Shown here piece by piece: positions 21,678 through 35,005 of a DNA stretch of 64,000 nt (the first letter of the stretch is position 1; the number at the start of each line of letters is the position of its first letter). The position numbers were made by a program, and so were the translations under genes. Under the pieces are notes generated by a model, which was given only the letters and a program-made list of their open reading frames with translations, searched no databases and was not told where the DNA came from. Origin of the DNA: Panagrolaimus kolymaensis (taxonomy: Eukaryota; Nematoda; Chromadorea; Rhabditida; Panagrolaimidae); assembly GCA_028622995.1 (NCBI GenBank), contig JAJQJQ010000047.1, forward strand, positions 310,001-374,000. Reading direction: 5' to 3'.

Positions 21678-24600
21678 TTATTGAACCTTTTCAAACTTCC
21701 ATTCACTAATTTCTTTAATTGAATCAATATCATTTGGATTTTTAGGTTTTGGAACAAATTCTCGAATCCTTCCAAGGCTCAATAATTCTTGTCTTTGCTT
21801 TTCAGTCCATAATTGAGATGTCACTGCACCTTTTTTAACCATGGCCCTTTCGGAATGCCAAATTCTTTGAACCATGGATTCTTGAAAATTTTGTAAAGCT
21901 TGAGATCGGATTTTAGCCTAAAAAATAAAAATTTTTATTGTCTGGAAACAAATTTTTATTAAGTTTTAATATTTACCGGTGTTCCATGGTAATGAACGAA
22001 AATTACTGTGCCTTCGGAAGAAATTTCAATCAATTGACTATTTTTTAAAGTAACATTAAACATTTTATTTTCATGTTTTCCTGTGAGATCATCGGAAGCA
22101 CTATTTGGAGATTGGCCAATTTTGACTAAATGAATTTCAAAAACTCCAGTATTATTTAATCGAGGTTCAGGAAGGGAAAAATATTGTATCACAAAACTTG
22201 TGTTGGAAAGGATTTTTTCGATGAGAGTTGACGTTGCAGGTTCGAGAGATTTTGGCAAAATTATTTGGGTCTAAAAAATGTTTTTTAAGACATTTTTTTC
22301 AAGCAAATTAAAAATTCTTACATTATTATTTTTATCATAAGTAATTACAATCCCAGCGGCTCCCAGACCTTTATTCGCCAAATTAATATCAACAAAATGA
22401 TTATTTTTTGGTTCTTGCATGGCTGAATTTAAATTTTTTGTTGTTGTTGAATGATATCCAATAAATTTGTTTGGTTGCAAAGTCATAATTTGTGAGAAAA
22501 ACGTTAGTTGTTGTTCGAAAGCACAAATTGGGCCAGAAATTATGCTTGATTCTTGACAGAAATTATTTTCATAAAATGCAAATTTCGTTAAAGGAATTAT
22601 ATTTTTCACTTCGATACCAGAAACTGAGAGCCAATTGACGGGATCTAAAATTATTTTAATGATTTTATGTAAATTTTTAAAACTTTTTTTCTTACCTGTT
22701 GGAATTTTAATTGGATTCACAAAATGCTCGAATCTAAATGGATCCATGAGAGATTCAGGGTTGAAAGTATCCAATTTTGAAGTCACCAAAGATGGGGTTG
22801 TTGACATAAATCTTCCAATTCTATCATCCAAAGGCCGAGTAACCATAATTCCATTATTTGAATTTAAATTTTCTCGAATAAAAATAATTCCAATTTCAAA
22901 ATCATGAAAATTTCCCAAATATCCAATGGGAATGAAAAGTTCAGAATTTGTATTTACAATTGCATTTCCAAATGGTGAATATGAAATTTCTCGGGCTATT
23001 GTGCCACGATCAGTAAAAATATATCTCAAAGAGCCAGTTGGATCTGTGACAAGAATATGCCTGGCGCCCGAAGAGCATTCAAGGAGGAATGGAACATCGG
23101 AATCTGAATAATGAATGGTCCAAACTGAGTCATGGTGTTTCCTGAAACGAAAATTTTTAGTATTTTTTTAGGAAAAAATATGAAACTTACGAATCAGTAA
23201 AATGAGTAATTAAATTTTTTCGATCATTAAATGCATAATAAAATCGTTGAATTCGATTGGAATGCAAAAATTTTCTTGCTACTATTCTTTGCTCTTCATC
23301 ATATTCATATCCAAAATCTTCATCTTTTTCTCGGGTGTTTGTGGCTCGTTTAATTTGGCCCAGAGAATCATATTCAAAAATATAACTTCCTCGTCTCAAA
23401 GTCCAACCATTTGAATCTATGGTGTAATTTAAATTTCCAAAATGATGTGGAGTTCCTCCACCCAAGAATTTTATAGTTTTTCCGTTGATTTTATTTGATC
23501 TGCCACTGGAGTCATAATGAATCGACCATAAATGTTTATCACCGTCACCAAGAGAATATTCAGAAATGCTTCCATCAATTGCATAATTTCTCGTTTCAAT
23601 TGGTTTTGATTGGCCTTCAATAACCCATGCAAGACTTTCCAATCGACCAATAGCATCGTAGGTTGTTTGAAGTTGGAGCACAGTTAAGCCAGAAATTGTT
23701 AAATCAAGATTTTGAATTTGTTGATAAACATTATTTTCAGAAATCAAAGAAAACTAAAAAAATAAATTAAAAATTTGCATATTTTTAAATAAATAAAAAT
23801 TTCTTACAATATCATTAGAAATAATTTTTTTATTTCCTGTAATCGTTAAAACACTTCGACCTATTTTATTTGCCTTCCCTGTTAAATGATCGTATTCGAA
23901 TCGAATGGGTTCCAAAGCAGTTCCATTAAAATTTACATGAATGGAAGTTGGGCGGAGAAGATCATCATATTCAGTTGAAAAATAAGCTGAGCTTGTGGAA
24001 TCTAATGATTGGCGTTTCATGGCGACAATTAAGGGGCCTTGATAAACAAATTCACGCTTAATTGTTTCAGAAATTGCTTTAATTATCTAAAAATTAAACT
24101 ATAGTTTTTAGAAAATTTTTTATTGTTGAAACTCACTCGACCATGTTTATCATATTTAAAATTAGCATTCGTGGCACCTTTTCTAACAGCAATAACCCGT
24201 CCTTGGTCGTCACGTTTAATTTCAACTCTTCGATTTCCATCAATACTCACAAATTCAGCCAATCTATTTTTGCTGTCATAAATTGCTGTGGCAACACCAA
24301 AATGATTTCCCATTTTCATTTTACGATAAAATATTCCAGCAGCTTGAGGTTGGATTCCTCGAGCACCCCAAAATTCTGAGATTTCATCAATTGGTGATTT
24401 CAAAGAAAATATTCCTCCATCTTTATTTTTATTGTTGTTGTAAATCCATTTATACATTTCACCGGAGGGCATTTGAATCATGGATGAATGAAAAGAATTA
24501 TCATGGCCATAAGTATATTTTCGAACTAATAAATCGCCTTTTTTCGAAAATGTAGAAGCTATGAGTCTTTGAAAACTATCATAAGCGAAATCTTGTCTCA

Positions 24601-27600
24601 TTTCATTCCACACCAAACTTAATGGGTAACCATGAGTGTCATGAGAGATATTTAAGGTTGCAACATTTAAATTTCCAAGTGGCCGAATGAGGCTTATTTG
24701 ACCTGAAGGAATATAACAAATTGAGAGAAGATCATTATCATATGCATCTCGAATAACATCTTTAAGTTCAGTTCGATCAAATTCAATCGTAAATGCATTT
24801 CGTCCATTCACCTAAGAATTAATGATTTTAGTAAAGAAAATTCGCTTTGAGACACAAAAAATCAAAACAAAAAAACAAACGACATCAAGGATTATAAATT
24901 CTTTTTTTATTTCACTTTCAACAATGTGTGTGAGTTTGAGTTTGGACAGACCTGATAGACTGATTGACTTGAACTTCAAAATTTTCTGTTTATGACACAA
25001 TAAAAAGTAGGTTACTGTAGAAAAATATTATGGAAAAATTATTAAAAAGTTTTTTAGTTATAAAAAGAGATAGTAAAAAAAACCAGAAAAGAGTTATGTT
25101 TAGTTATTTTTTTTGAAAAGTCACACTGTTGAAAAAATTGAAAAGAAAAAAGAATTTATTTACCCTTGGTCGGCGTCCAACCTGTATAACTTTTTTTCCA
25201 TCATTCGATCTCAAATAACTTCGCCATTCAAATCGAGAACTTATTTCTCGTCGCATTGGTTCATCAACTGCGGGAAGAGTAATTTTTCGTTTTAAATATG
25301 CATCTTCATGGGGGTGAAGGAGGGGGTGAGAAACGCCATCGAATTGATTCCTGGTTTCTTTGGAAGTATAAATAAACATATCTGGTAAAGTTGTTAATGA
25401 ACGAATATCATTTCCAGATTCTTCAAAATCATTTTCCATGGCCGCAAATCGTCGGAATCGTTTTCCATTTAATTTGACTTCAGTGGAAATATAGTCTCCA
25501 AGCGAATATGAAGTTGCAAAAGTATATTTTTCTCCTGTGGATTTTGTGAATGAGTTTACTCTTCCAGAATTATCATAATCAATAAAAATACTTTTATCTT
25601 TCATTAATTTACTTTTTAAAAGTTGTCCATTTTCATAATTTAATTCAACTTTTTGTCCATTCGTTGCAAGAGTAACAACTTCTTGAAGTAGCTGACGATC
25701 AAAGGTATTTAATTTGAGTAAAGTTTTTTGTGGCATTGATCCATCCAAAATTATATCTGATTCATTAACTTTAGTGATTCTTAAAGATAGTCCGCCAGTG
25801 CCTTCAATTTCAGATAATTCTCCAAAACTTGTATCAACCGAATATTTAAAATAATAAAGTGTTTGATCGGACAACAATGAAACAGTTTTTTGGTGTCTTC
25901 CATGCTTATCAAAATAATATATTTCATTCGTGGCAGGAGAATTAATTTGATATGAATTCTTTTCTTTATCAAAATTTGGTTTAATTTTTTCAATGATTTT
26001 TATTTTATAATTTGCTTGATCCGCAACATATAAATTTCCTTGAGAATCAACAGCAAGAGCCACAGGTTTATGCAAAAATGATTGAGTTGCAATTTGTGGA
26101 GGTTGTCCAGTTGGATCATCACAGGGGCAATTAACTCGATCACAATCACATTTACTCATTTTTCCAGCAACGATAGTGTTAATTCTTTTTCCTCCTCCGC
26201 TGCCTCCGCCGCCATTAATTGGAATCGATCGAATGAAATTATTTTTCTTTGAATCTGATTCAGCGATATAAATTAATCCATTTTCGGGAGCGATTGTGAG
26301 AGATTGGATATTTTCAAGAATCACAGAATTTTGAGAATTTGCGTTTGATTCGCAACCTTTTTGAATTCCAGCTAAAATTCCTACTGTTCCAACTTCAATA
26401 TTTATTCGATAAATAATATTCGAATCAAGAACTATGAGTTCTGAGGAAAATGGTTCGAAAACAATTGAAATTGGCCATTCCAAATTTAATTCGCTCAAAG
26501 TAAAACTATTTTGGCATGATTCTGATGGTTTCCATTCAGGACTCGCAACAAGGGTATCAATTTTACGGTCTTTAGCTGTTACATATCGAATTTTTCTGCC
26601 ATCAAGAATATACATATTTCCATTATTATCAAAAGTAATATCTTTGGGAAAATTAAGTTGAGCCAAATCAGCAATTCCACCATCTCCGCAAGCTCCATTG
26701 GCGTCGACGCAAGTTGCACCATCGCCTACAATAATTTTAAAATTTTTTGTTGGATCAAAATTATTGACTTTTTCCAAATCCGTCGATTTTATGGACCAAA
26801 TTTGGCGACGTTGAGGAATGGAAATATATAATTTACCAGTTGATGGATCAACTGCGAGGAAATATGAGTGTACAACATCCGTGGAACTTAATTCTAAAAT
26901 TACATCAATATTTTCTCGATTTGGTTTGATTCTTCGAATGAGATTATAATCTCCAACATAAATGGTTCCGTCGCTCGCCACCGCCAAAGACATAGGTTGA
27001 AAAAGTTTTGCATCTATTAAACTTTGATTTAAACAATTTTCTCCGCAAACAATTGATTCTCGTTGTTTTTCATTTCCCACTAAAGTTTTGATAATTGGTT
27101 GCATTTCACTTAAATATTGAGTTAATCCATCGCCGCGTTCCAAAACATTATTCAAAAAATCAAAATGGTGATGGAAATTAAAACTCCATAAACCCAGAGC
27201 CATTTTTTGAGATTTTTTCCCTTCGATCAAAGCGTGTTCGTGTCTCCAAATAATTTCATCTTTTTTGTTGCAACCTTCAAATTCATAACCTATGGCGATT
27301 TGGATTTTTGTTAAGCCATAAATTGCTTGCATAAAAACATTTAAATGATTCCAATTAAAGATATAAGTTAAATTAGGTTTGGCCACGAGAGTCTCTTCAA
27401 AACCTCGACCAGCAAGGCTAATTTTGATATGGACAAGTCGAAGTTTATCTGATATTTTAGAGCCTAACAATGCCATATGCAAAGTTGATTGAAAGCCATG
27501 AGCTCGGTCGCTGGAATAAATAATTTCCATATCATTTGTTCCTTCAATTGGAATGCTATCGTGGACAATTCGAGAATCAGCAATAATTTTAGTGGTTTCC

Positions 27601-30600
27601 GAACTATCTTTGGCATTGTTTGAAATCCCACCCGAATATTGTCTTAATTTCCATGATGGAATTATTTGTGGAGAAAAATTATTTTCCAAATGATATTTTT
27701 GACAATTTTCTTTTACACTCGCTTTGTTTAATAGTATCGAAGTTTGAGGCTCATTCATAATTACATTTCCAACAAATACGATATCATTCGAAGGAACATA
27801 AAAGCTTCGTTCAACTTTTCCAAAAGGTGACCGTAAAAATTGAAGAGTTACAAATCCACCTCCATTAACCATAATATCAAAAGCTCCTCCACCATCGTCC
27901 TCACTTCGAGACAATGAAAATCCAAATCTTGGATTTGCTGTATCAGAAATTCGAACTCCAATTAAAGCTCCACCTTTGCTTGAAATAACATTCCCACGAA
28001 TAATGGAAACTCGAGTTTCATTAAAAAGTTTTACATCCGCGTATCGCTGAACGGAATCGGGTTCAATAAGAAATTTATTTCGCTGGAAAAATGATGCATC
28101 CACCGGCGGCTGTATTCTCAATAAAACATCCCTGGGTTGAACGACAGAAGTGCAAAGAGGATTAGTTGAGCATGAACGAATTGAGCAACATTCTGAATCT
28201 TCACAATCAACCAATCCATCTTCATCATTATCAATTCCATCATCGCAATCCGTTTCCATTCCAAATTCACAATTTTGACCATAATGGCTGCTATCGCATG
28301 CGCATTGCCAAAGGCCTTTAAATTGTTGGCAAGTGCCTGTGTTACTGCAATTATTTGGGCAACCTTCTAAAAAAACAAACTTGTTTTTATCTCAAAAAAA
28401 GTTTTTTAAAAAAATTTACCAATAAAACAATTTTCACCATTCCATCCTTGATTGCATTCACAAAAGCCTTTATTACAAATTCCATGAGTTTCGCAACCGG
28501 GTAAACACAATTTTTGGGAGCAATCCACTCCCGTCCATAAATCATCACAAATGCATTTACCATTTTGACAATTTCCATGTTCACCACAAATAGGATGGCA
28601 GATTTCGATATCACAAATTTCACCATCCCATCCATCGAAACATTGACATTTGGTTTCATCTTTATTAAATTTTCCGTGATAATTGCATTTTGAAGTTGCT
28701 TCATCAGAAACATTATCGTCGTCTGCTTTTTTCAAAAGTTTAGATTTTAGCTTTTCTGATAAATCTATTTCTGGTGAATCATTTTGAATTTTTTGTTTTT
28801 GTGGTGGAATTATTGATGGACTAATTACTCCTTCAGGTTTGGGCAAATTATTAAATAAAGTTGAAGATTGTTGCTGCTGGTTGGAAGAAGAAATTTTATA
28901 AACATCACTCGAAGACAATGGCGAGCAAGCACTTGAAATTCGTTGTTCACAATTTTTTCCATACCATCCCTCGGAACAAAAGCATGTTGCATTTTTGCAT
29001 ATTCCATGATTGGAACAATTTGGATCAATGCAATCAGGGGTTTCACAAAATTCACCCGTCCATCCTCGATCGCAAATGCATTCGCCATTTCCATCACATT
29101 GGCCATGATGATTGCAATTTGGAACAGCGCACCATCGAGCATCGATATCACATTCGAAACCTTTAAATCCTTCGTGGCAGGAGCATCGACCATTAGTAAA
29201 AATTCCATTTCCGCTGCATAAAACTGGGCAGGCTGTTTCTTCGCAGTATTCACCCGAATATCCTGGGTGGCAGTGGCATTTTCCATTTTTACAATATCCT
29301 TTTGAAAAACAATCATATTTGCAATTTTGTAACGAACTTTTTCCTATTTCACTTTGAGTCACATTTTTTTCTTTTTTAACTATTGAAGCAACAAAACTTA
29401 TTGGTTCTGGATATAATCCATCATTAAAAAATCCAAGATGCCATTTACCCGAAAGTAATTGAAATGAAATCAAAGCACTTTTAAATTTTGGAGTTGTCGT
29501 TGTTGTTGTTGTTAATTCTCTTCGATGTCTTCGATGAACTATGCCAGCAACGTGTAAATAATCACCTCGAATAGTTTCCACATAATTATATGAAGTCAAG
29601 GAAGGTCGAAGGGTCTGTCTTGCATATAGAGCAATTCTTGCTTTAGGCCCCACAGAAATATTAAATTGAACGAGATTATCGTGTTGAACAGAAAATTCAC
29701 TAAAAAACAAAAAATTTAGTTTTCAAAAACTTTAAAACAATTATTTATGGCTTACGTGTAAATAATTTGCCCGGGAGGTAAATCGCCCGAAACTATTTCA
29801 CCCAATCGAAAACTTTTTGGCAGCGCTAATAATGCTTCTTCTGGCAGTAAATTATTTTCGGTTTCTATTGAAGTTATTGTTGGCAGATTTTTGTCTTTAT
29901 TGTTTTTTATTAACTCGTTTAATCGATGATGATAATAATATATTGAACCCGTGGAATCATAAGTTATATATTTACTTTGTAAAGAATTGAGGCAATCTAA
30001 AAAAATAAATTTATGCAAATTTTTAAGTTTTAGATTTTAATTGAATTTTAATGAGGCGAAAAATTGCAAAAGCAAAATTTAACAGCTTCATTCAGAAAAA
30101 TTTGCGTTCGTTTTTGACCAACAAATTATTATTCTAAAAGTTAAGCCTTTTAAGTGTCTTTTTTATTTTGGAAGCTGCTTTTGCAATAAAATGAAACCAA
30201 TTATGCCTGCTTTTTATTTGCTTGAATTTGGCCAATTTTTTATTTGTTTGTTGGTGTTCGGCATTTTTGGATTTCGCTTATAAATTTAAAAATGAAAAAG
30301 TGTTTTGAAAAAAATAAATAATAAAAAACTTACAAATTAAATAAATTACAAGAAGCAAAAGTAAGATTAATAAAATAAAAAGTATTGCTATACATTTTTT
30401 AAAAATGGAATCAGAATTATTATTATTTCTTGATTTCGTCGAAGATTTATTATTACAAAATAAAAATGATTCCATTATTGTGCTTAAAAATCCTTTTTGA
30501 TTATTTCGATCCCTTCTCAATGTAGCTTTTAAGGGGCGTAAATTAGATTGAGTTGAAGTTGATCCTCCGCTTGAATTTGACGATAACATCATCATTTTTT

Positions 30601-33600
30601 GTTTCATTAATGGTTCATAATTAGAACTGCTATGCCCATCACCATCCAAAGATTGATGATAATGATGCATGGCTTTTAAAGTTGTTGGACGACCTATACA
30701 TGACCTGAAATTTTTTTTTGAGATATAAATAAAGACAATTAATGTGTCTGAGTTTTGCTTTAAACGTGTTTTTTGCGGTAAATCCTTTATTTTATTTTTG
30801 GGGCAAGAAACAATTATAAAAAGAAGGACAGCGACGTGCCAAAAAAGTCATAAAAAAAAGAAGAGTTGTTTGTGGCCAACCAAAGTCAAGATTGTCAAAA
30901 TGAGTGACCGACAAAAGTTCAATTGAGTGGAAAAAATATAAGGGGCAAAAAACCCCAAAAACAAGGAAAAGGAAAGAAAGAAAAGAAAAGAAAGGGAAAA
31001 AAGAGGCGCGCATTCCTTGAAAAACAAAAAACAATCAAAAAAAGACAAGGGCAAATGAGCAAAATGAGATGGTCACTTAAAATGGCCATGATGATGTTTT
31101 TTTGGCAATAGAAGAAAATGTTAATAAATGCCAGTGAATCAGAGGCAATGCAATGATTGTCCTTCTGTTAAAAATAAAGCAAACGAAAAAAATAAAAAAG
31201 AGCTTCCTTAATGAAGTGGCGTTGCCATTTGTTAATCACTTTTTTTCTTCCAATTTCTTAAAATAAAAAAAAATATTGCAAAAAAGGCGAAAAAAAGCTT
31301 CATTTTTTTGAAAATTTTTTTTAAGCCACAGAAAAAGGATTTTAATTTTATACAAAGAAGTTACAAAGCAACAAGTGTGGCAACTTTTGCTAATCATAGC
31401 CTTTTCTTCTTCTTGTCTTTTTATTCTAACTCTTACTTGTATGTGTCTTTTGCAGAACTCCACTCTCGACACCAACAACAACTAAAAATAAAAAGAAAGA
31501 AGAAGAAAGCAAAACTAATTGAAAGCCAACAACCAAAAAAAGCGGTCTTGTATTTAACAGATGAGCCGATTCCGCAACTAACAAATAACTTTATTTCTTT
31601 TGATGTGGGATTGCAATTTTTATATAATTGTAAAATAGAAAAAATGCCACCAATTTAAAATGAGACCGATTGGCGGCAATATATAAAAAAATACAAAAGA
31701 AAAAGTGATCCAAAAAAATTGCGTCCGCGCAAGCTCGAGCACGGATGATTGTAAATCCTTAAATGACAATGTAAGGACATGAAACAAAAAAAAGACAAAA
31801 GAAAATGAAAATAAGAAGCGTTTTAGAGCGCGTCAAAAAAACGAAGAAGAAAGAAAGAAATTTATTGGCAACTTCAACAAAAAAGAAGAGTGAGTCTAAA
31901 ACAGAATTAAATATTTTAATTTAATTCAAAAAAAAGAGAAATAAAGAAACGAAAGAATAAAAAAAAGATGCCATTGGAAGTGGTCTCTCTAACTAACTCG
32001 GTTGTTGTTTTGGAACAAAAAAAAAAAATTTGCCTAAAAAAACAAAAAAATGATTGACAATACATAAAATACCAAAACAATAAACAATGTATGAGACAGA
32101 CATAGACTCACAAGGACGCGTGTGCCAATGTTTTAGGTTTATTGAACCGCAAAAAAAATATATAGATAACTGAAAAACAGCAAACAACAGAAGTCAAATT
32201 GCGCAACAAATTTTTTTCTTTTCCGTCGCTTTTTTTTTCTTTCTATCACCCAACTTCATCAATCAATTATTTTTCAACCGCAACAAAAAAATAAATAAAT
32301 GATCGTAATCTTTATTTCTAATTATTACAAGGCGCAAATAAAAAAACCAAAAAAACAAGGGTTTTCAAAAAAAAGGGTTTATTATTGCGGTTTTAGTCAG
32401 TCCCTCTTTTTCCCCGGAAGCATTCGCTTGATTTCAAATTTTTAAATAAAAATTAAACTTCCTTCCGAAAAGCAAACCAAAAAAAAAATGAGAAGGAGAG
32501 ATCATGTTACCTTTTTTTAATGAAGGATAAAATGGTTTTTCGCGCGTGCGCAACGCTCTCTAATAAGCTTTATTATAAAAAGTATATATTTTTCTCGGAT
32601 TAGTTGACACCCAGCCAAAATTGAAATCTCTTGATTTTGGTTTTTCACTCTCTATTTTTTTTTATTTTGAGGAAAAAAAACTATAAAATGAACTGTTTTT
32701 CGTTTTCTAACTGTGCTTTCCTTTTTTTGTTTGTGTCCTATCCTATCCAATTTCCTGGCTGACGGCTTTAAATTTTTCATAGTTCATAGTTTTTATATTT
32801 AGGCTTTTAGAAAAATGAGTGAAATTTTCATTCTTTTTTCTTTTTAATCCGATATATTTATGCGCATTTATTCATCTGAGACAATAATAGAGAATAATAC
32901 GGTCACAGCTTTCTATTTTTTTTTCTGTCTCTATAGTTTCATGAATAAAACCAGAAAAAAAGAGGGAGAAAAAAACTTTTTTTATTTAAAATTTTCAAAA
33001 CAAAGCCAGCCTAGAGAGAGAAAACTTTTTTTGCACATTTGCATAATGGGATGAATTTTTTGGATTTTTGGATATATATTATTTCCTAAAGGATGGATTT
33101 ATATATTAAATCCATGAATGAATTTAATACTGTCGTCGTTGGTTTCATGGATGAAAAATAAAAAAGAAAAATTATTCAAGTGGACGACAATAATAATATG
33201 AATGCAACAACTAGAAAAAAGGAAAAAAAATCATTCATTCAGTGCATCGAGTCAGTGACTCTACTACAGCTCTGTGGCTCTCTGTGGGTGGGTTGCCTTT
33301 ATGATAGATAGTATAATTAATGAGCGGGACATCATGGATGGCAGCTATAAATGACTAAGAAAAATAACAACAACAATATAAAAAAATCGAGAGCGACAGA
33401 AAAAAAAAATTGTTTCAGTTAGATTTATTTTTGAGCAGGTAAAAAGGACTCTCGGTTAAATTCACTTTTTGACACCTTTTTTGTTTTTTGTTTTTTTTGA
33501 AACAAAAAATGTGTTAAAAAGTTTGACAGTGACAAAGAAAAGAAGTGAAGGCGTCTTGAGGATATTCTATTTTTTTTTTCAAGATGGAAGCTTAAAGGCA

Positions 33601-35005
33601 AGTTTCCCACGCTTATATTAATGCCGGAAATAGGAATGTTTTTTTCCAAAAAAATGTGTAGCCAGAGAAAAAAAGCAGACGACTACCAAAAAGCTGAAAA
33701 AAAGTATTCAAAAGCACAAATGCAACCTTTCAAAAATTGAAAGTGTCCAAAACATGTGTTTACAGTTGAGAGTCCATTTTCAATAATTCACAAAAATAAA
33801 AATAAAAAATCCATGACAGAACATTAGAAGCAGCAAAATTATTAACTAATCCGTTTATGGAGATAAATATAAAGTGTCCAACACCCAAAAACAGCACTCA
33901 ACTTAATTCTATCATTTATCGAGAAGAAGAAGATTTGGATGCTTAAAAACTCATTTTCATGTTTTCTATCGTCTCCTTGCTTGCCGTTGCCGTTACATTT
34001 GCTTTGATGCTCCGCGTTTTAGTTCGTTCGTCGTCTGCTTTTAAGCTTAATGAGGAAAAAGGAACTGTTACACTTATTTATTAAACTAAGTGCGTGCGCG
34101 AGCAAGAAAAAGAATAAGTGGTTTCAAGAGATGATGATGAGATCCATCCGGAGAAGGATAAAATTTTCGAAACAAACAAACCAAAAAAAAGCATTTTTTC
34201 TTTTTCCTCTGCTTTTTTGGACAAACCGAACGGCGCTTTTGCTTTTTAGAGTTTTTTAGGCGTTGATTCTTTTACAAACATTATAGCGCTCTAGTCGAAA
34301 ATAAGAGAGATGACAGCCGGGTGTTGTTATTGTGAGGTCCTTTGCTTGCTTGCTTTTTTTCTAAAACATCTTCTTTCTTTTTTTGGGTGTTTGTTTCGGC
34401 AACAAACGAAGTGCATCATTATTTATATAAACATGAAACAGTAAATAAATAAACGACCAAAAATAGTTATAAAAGAAAGAAGATGAGAGAGGAAAAAAAT
34501 ATTATGGGAAAATTATGATTCTCAACAACAACTTTTTATGAGAAAAAATATATAGAAAAATAAAAACTTACTTGTCTGTTCTTCGACTCGAAGGCGATAA
34601 AGTGGAAATTGTGGTTTGAGCTGAAACTTCATCATATAATGGCATAGAGGATCCATATCCCTCAAATTGGTAAGTTTCTGGGCGCCTTTTTGGTGGATTT
34701 AATAATTCTCCCCTCCTTCGATTATTATTTTTATTATTAGTTCGATGGGCAGAAATTATTCCACCCAAACTTGAAGAAGTTCCAACCATCACTAAACTCT
34801 CATCATCGTTATCACTTTTTTGGTGATAAGCGTGACGAAACAGATTTGTGGAATTGGCTAGATGTGGTGGATCAGCTACGGAACAATATCCATCCGTAGT
34901 AATCGAAGAATAATCATTTTTTATGGAAATAATTTGGGGTGGTTTTGATGTTGGTGGGGTTGGTGGTAGTAGTCGACAATGATTATTATTATGTAAGTCA
35001 TTCAT
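21678..35005 (-). CDS. ten-1: Teneurin (TEN-1), short form from the downstream first exon
   Basis: Twelve exons, all in phase: 35005-34572, 30704-30334, 29996-29756, 29699-28420, 28366-25164, 24811-24137, 24086-23808, 23753-23191, 23141-22696, 22644-22322, 22270-21977, 21917-21678; 2782 aa. Type II membrane protein for neuronal and gonad cell-cell signalling. Order: cytoplasmic part with PPTPPTSKPP and basic patches; one transmembrane helix (CIAILFILLILLLLLVIYLI); RHRR site; eight EGF repeats (NCKYDC… to …NCEFG), with an odd cysteine count in repeats 2 and 5 as in vertebrate teneurins; the CDDGIDNDEDGLVDCEDSEC motif; carboxypeptidase-like and NHL beta-propeller repeats; YD repeats in a shell; the Rhs-like core end (DPTGSLRYIFTDRG, GRFMS) and the C-terminal GHH-type region with RQELLSLGRI. 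A low-complexity insert of about 70 residues lies between EGF 4 and 5. The start at 35005 follows an in-frame TAA. Confidence 0.96.
30705..34571. other. Teneurin intron, 3.9 kb
   Basis: Very AT-rich with A and T runs, scattered purine-rich tracts (for example GGAAAAGGAAAGAAAGAAAAG at about 30963) and no exon I can support. The block at 33240-33300 is less AT-rich and could be regulatory; I see no known microRNA seed. Confidence 0.5.
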
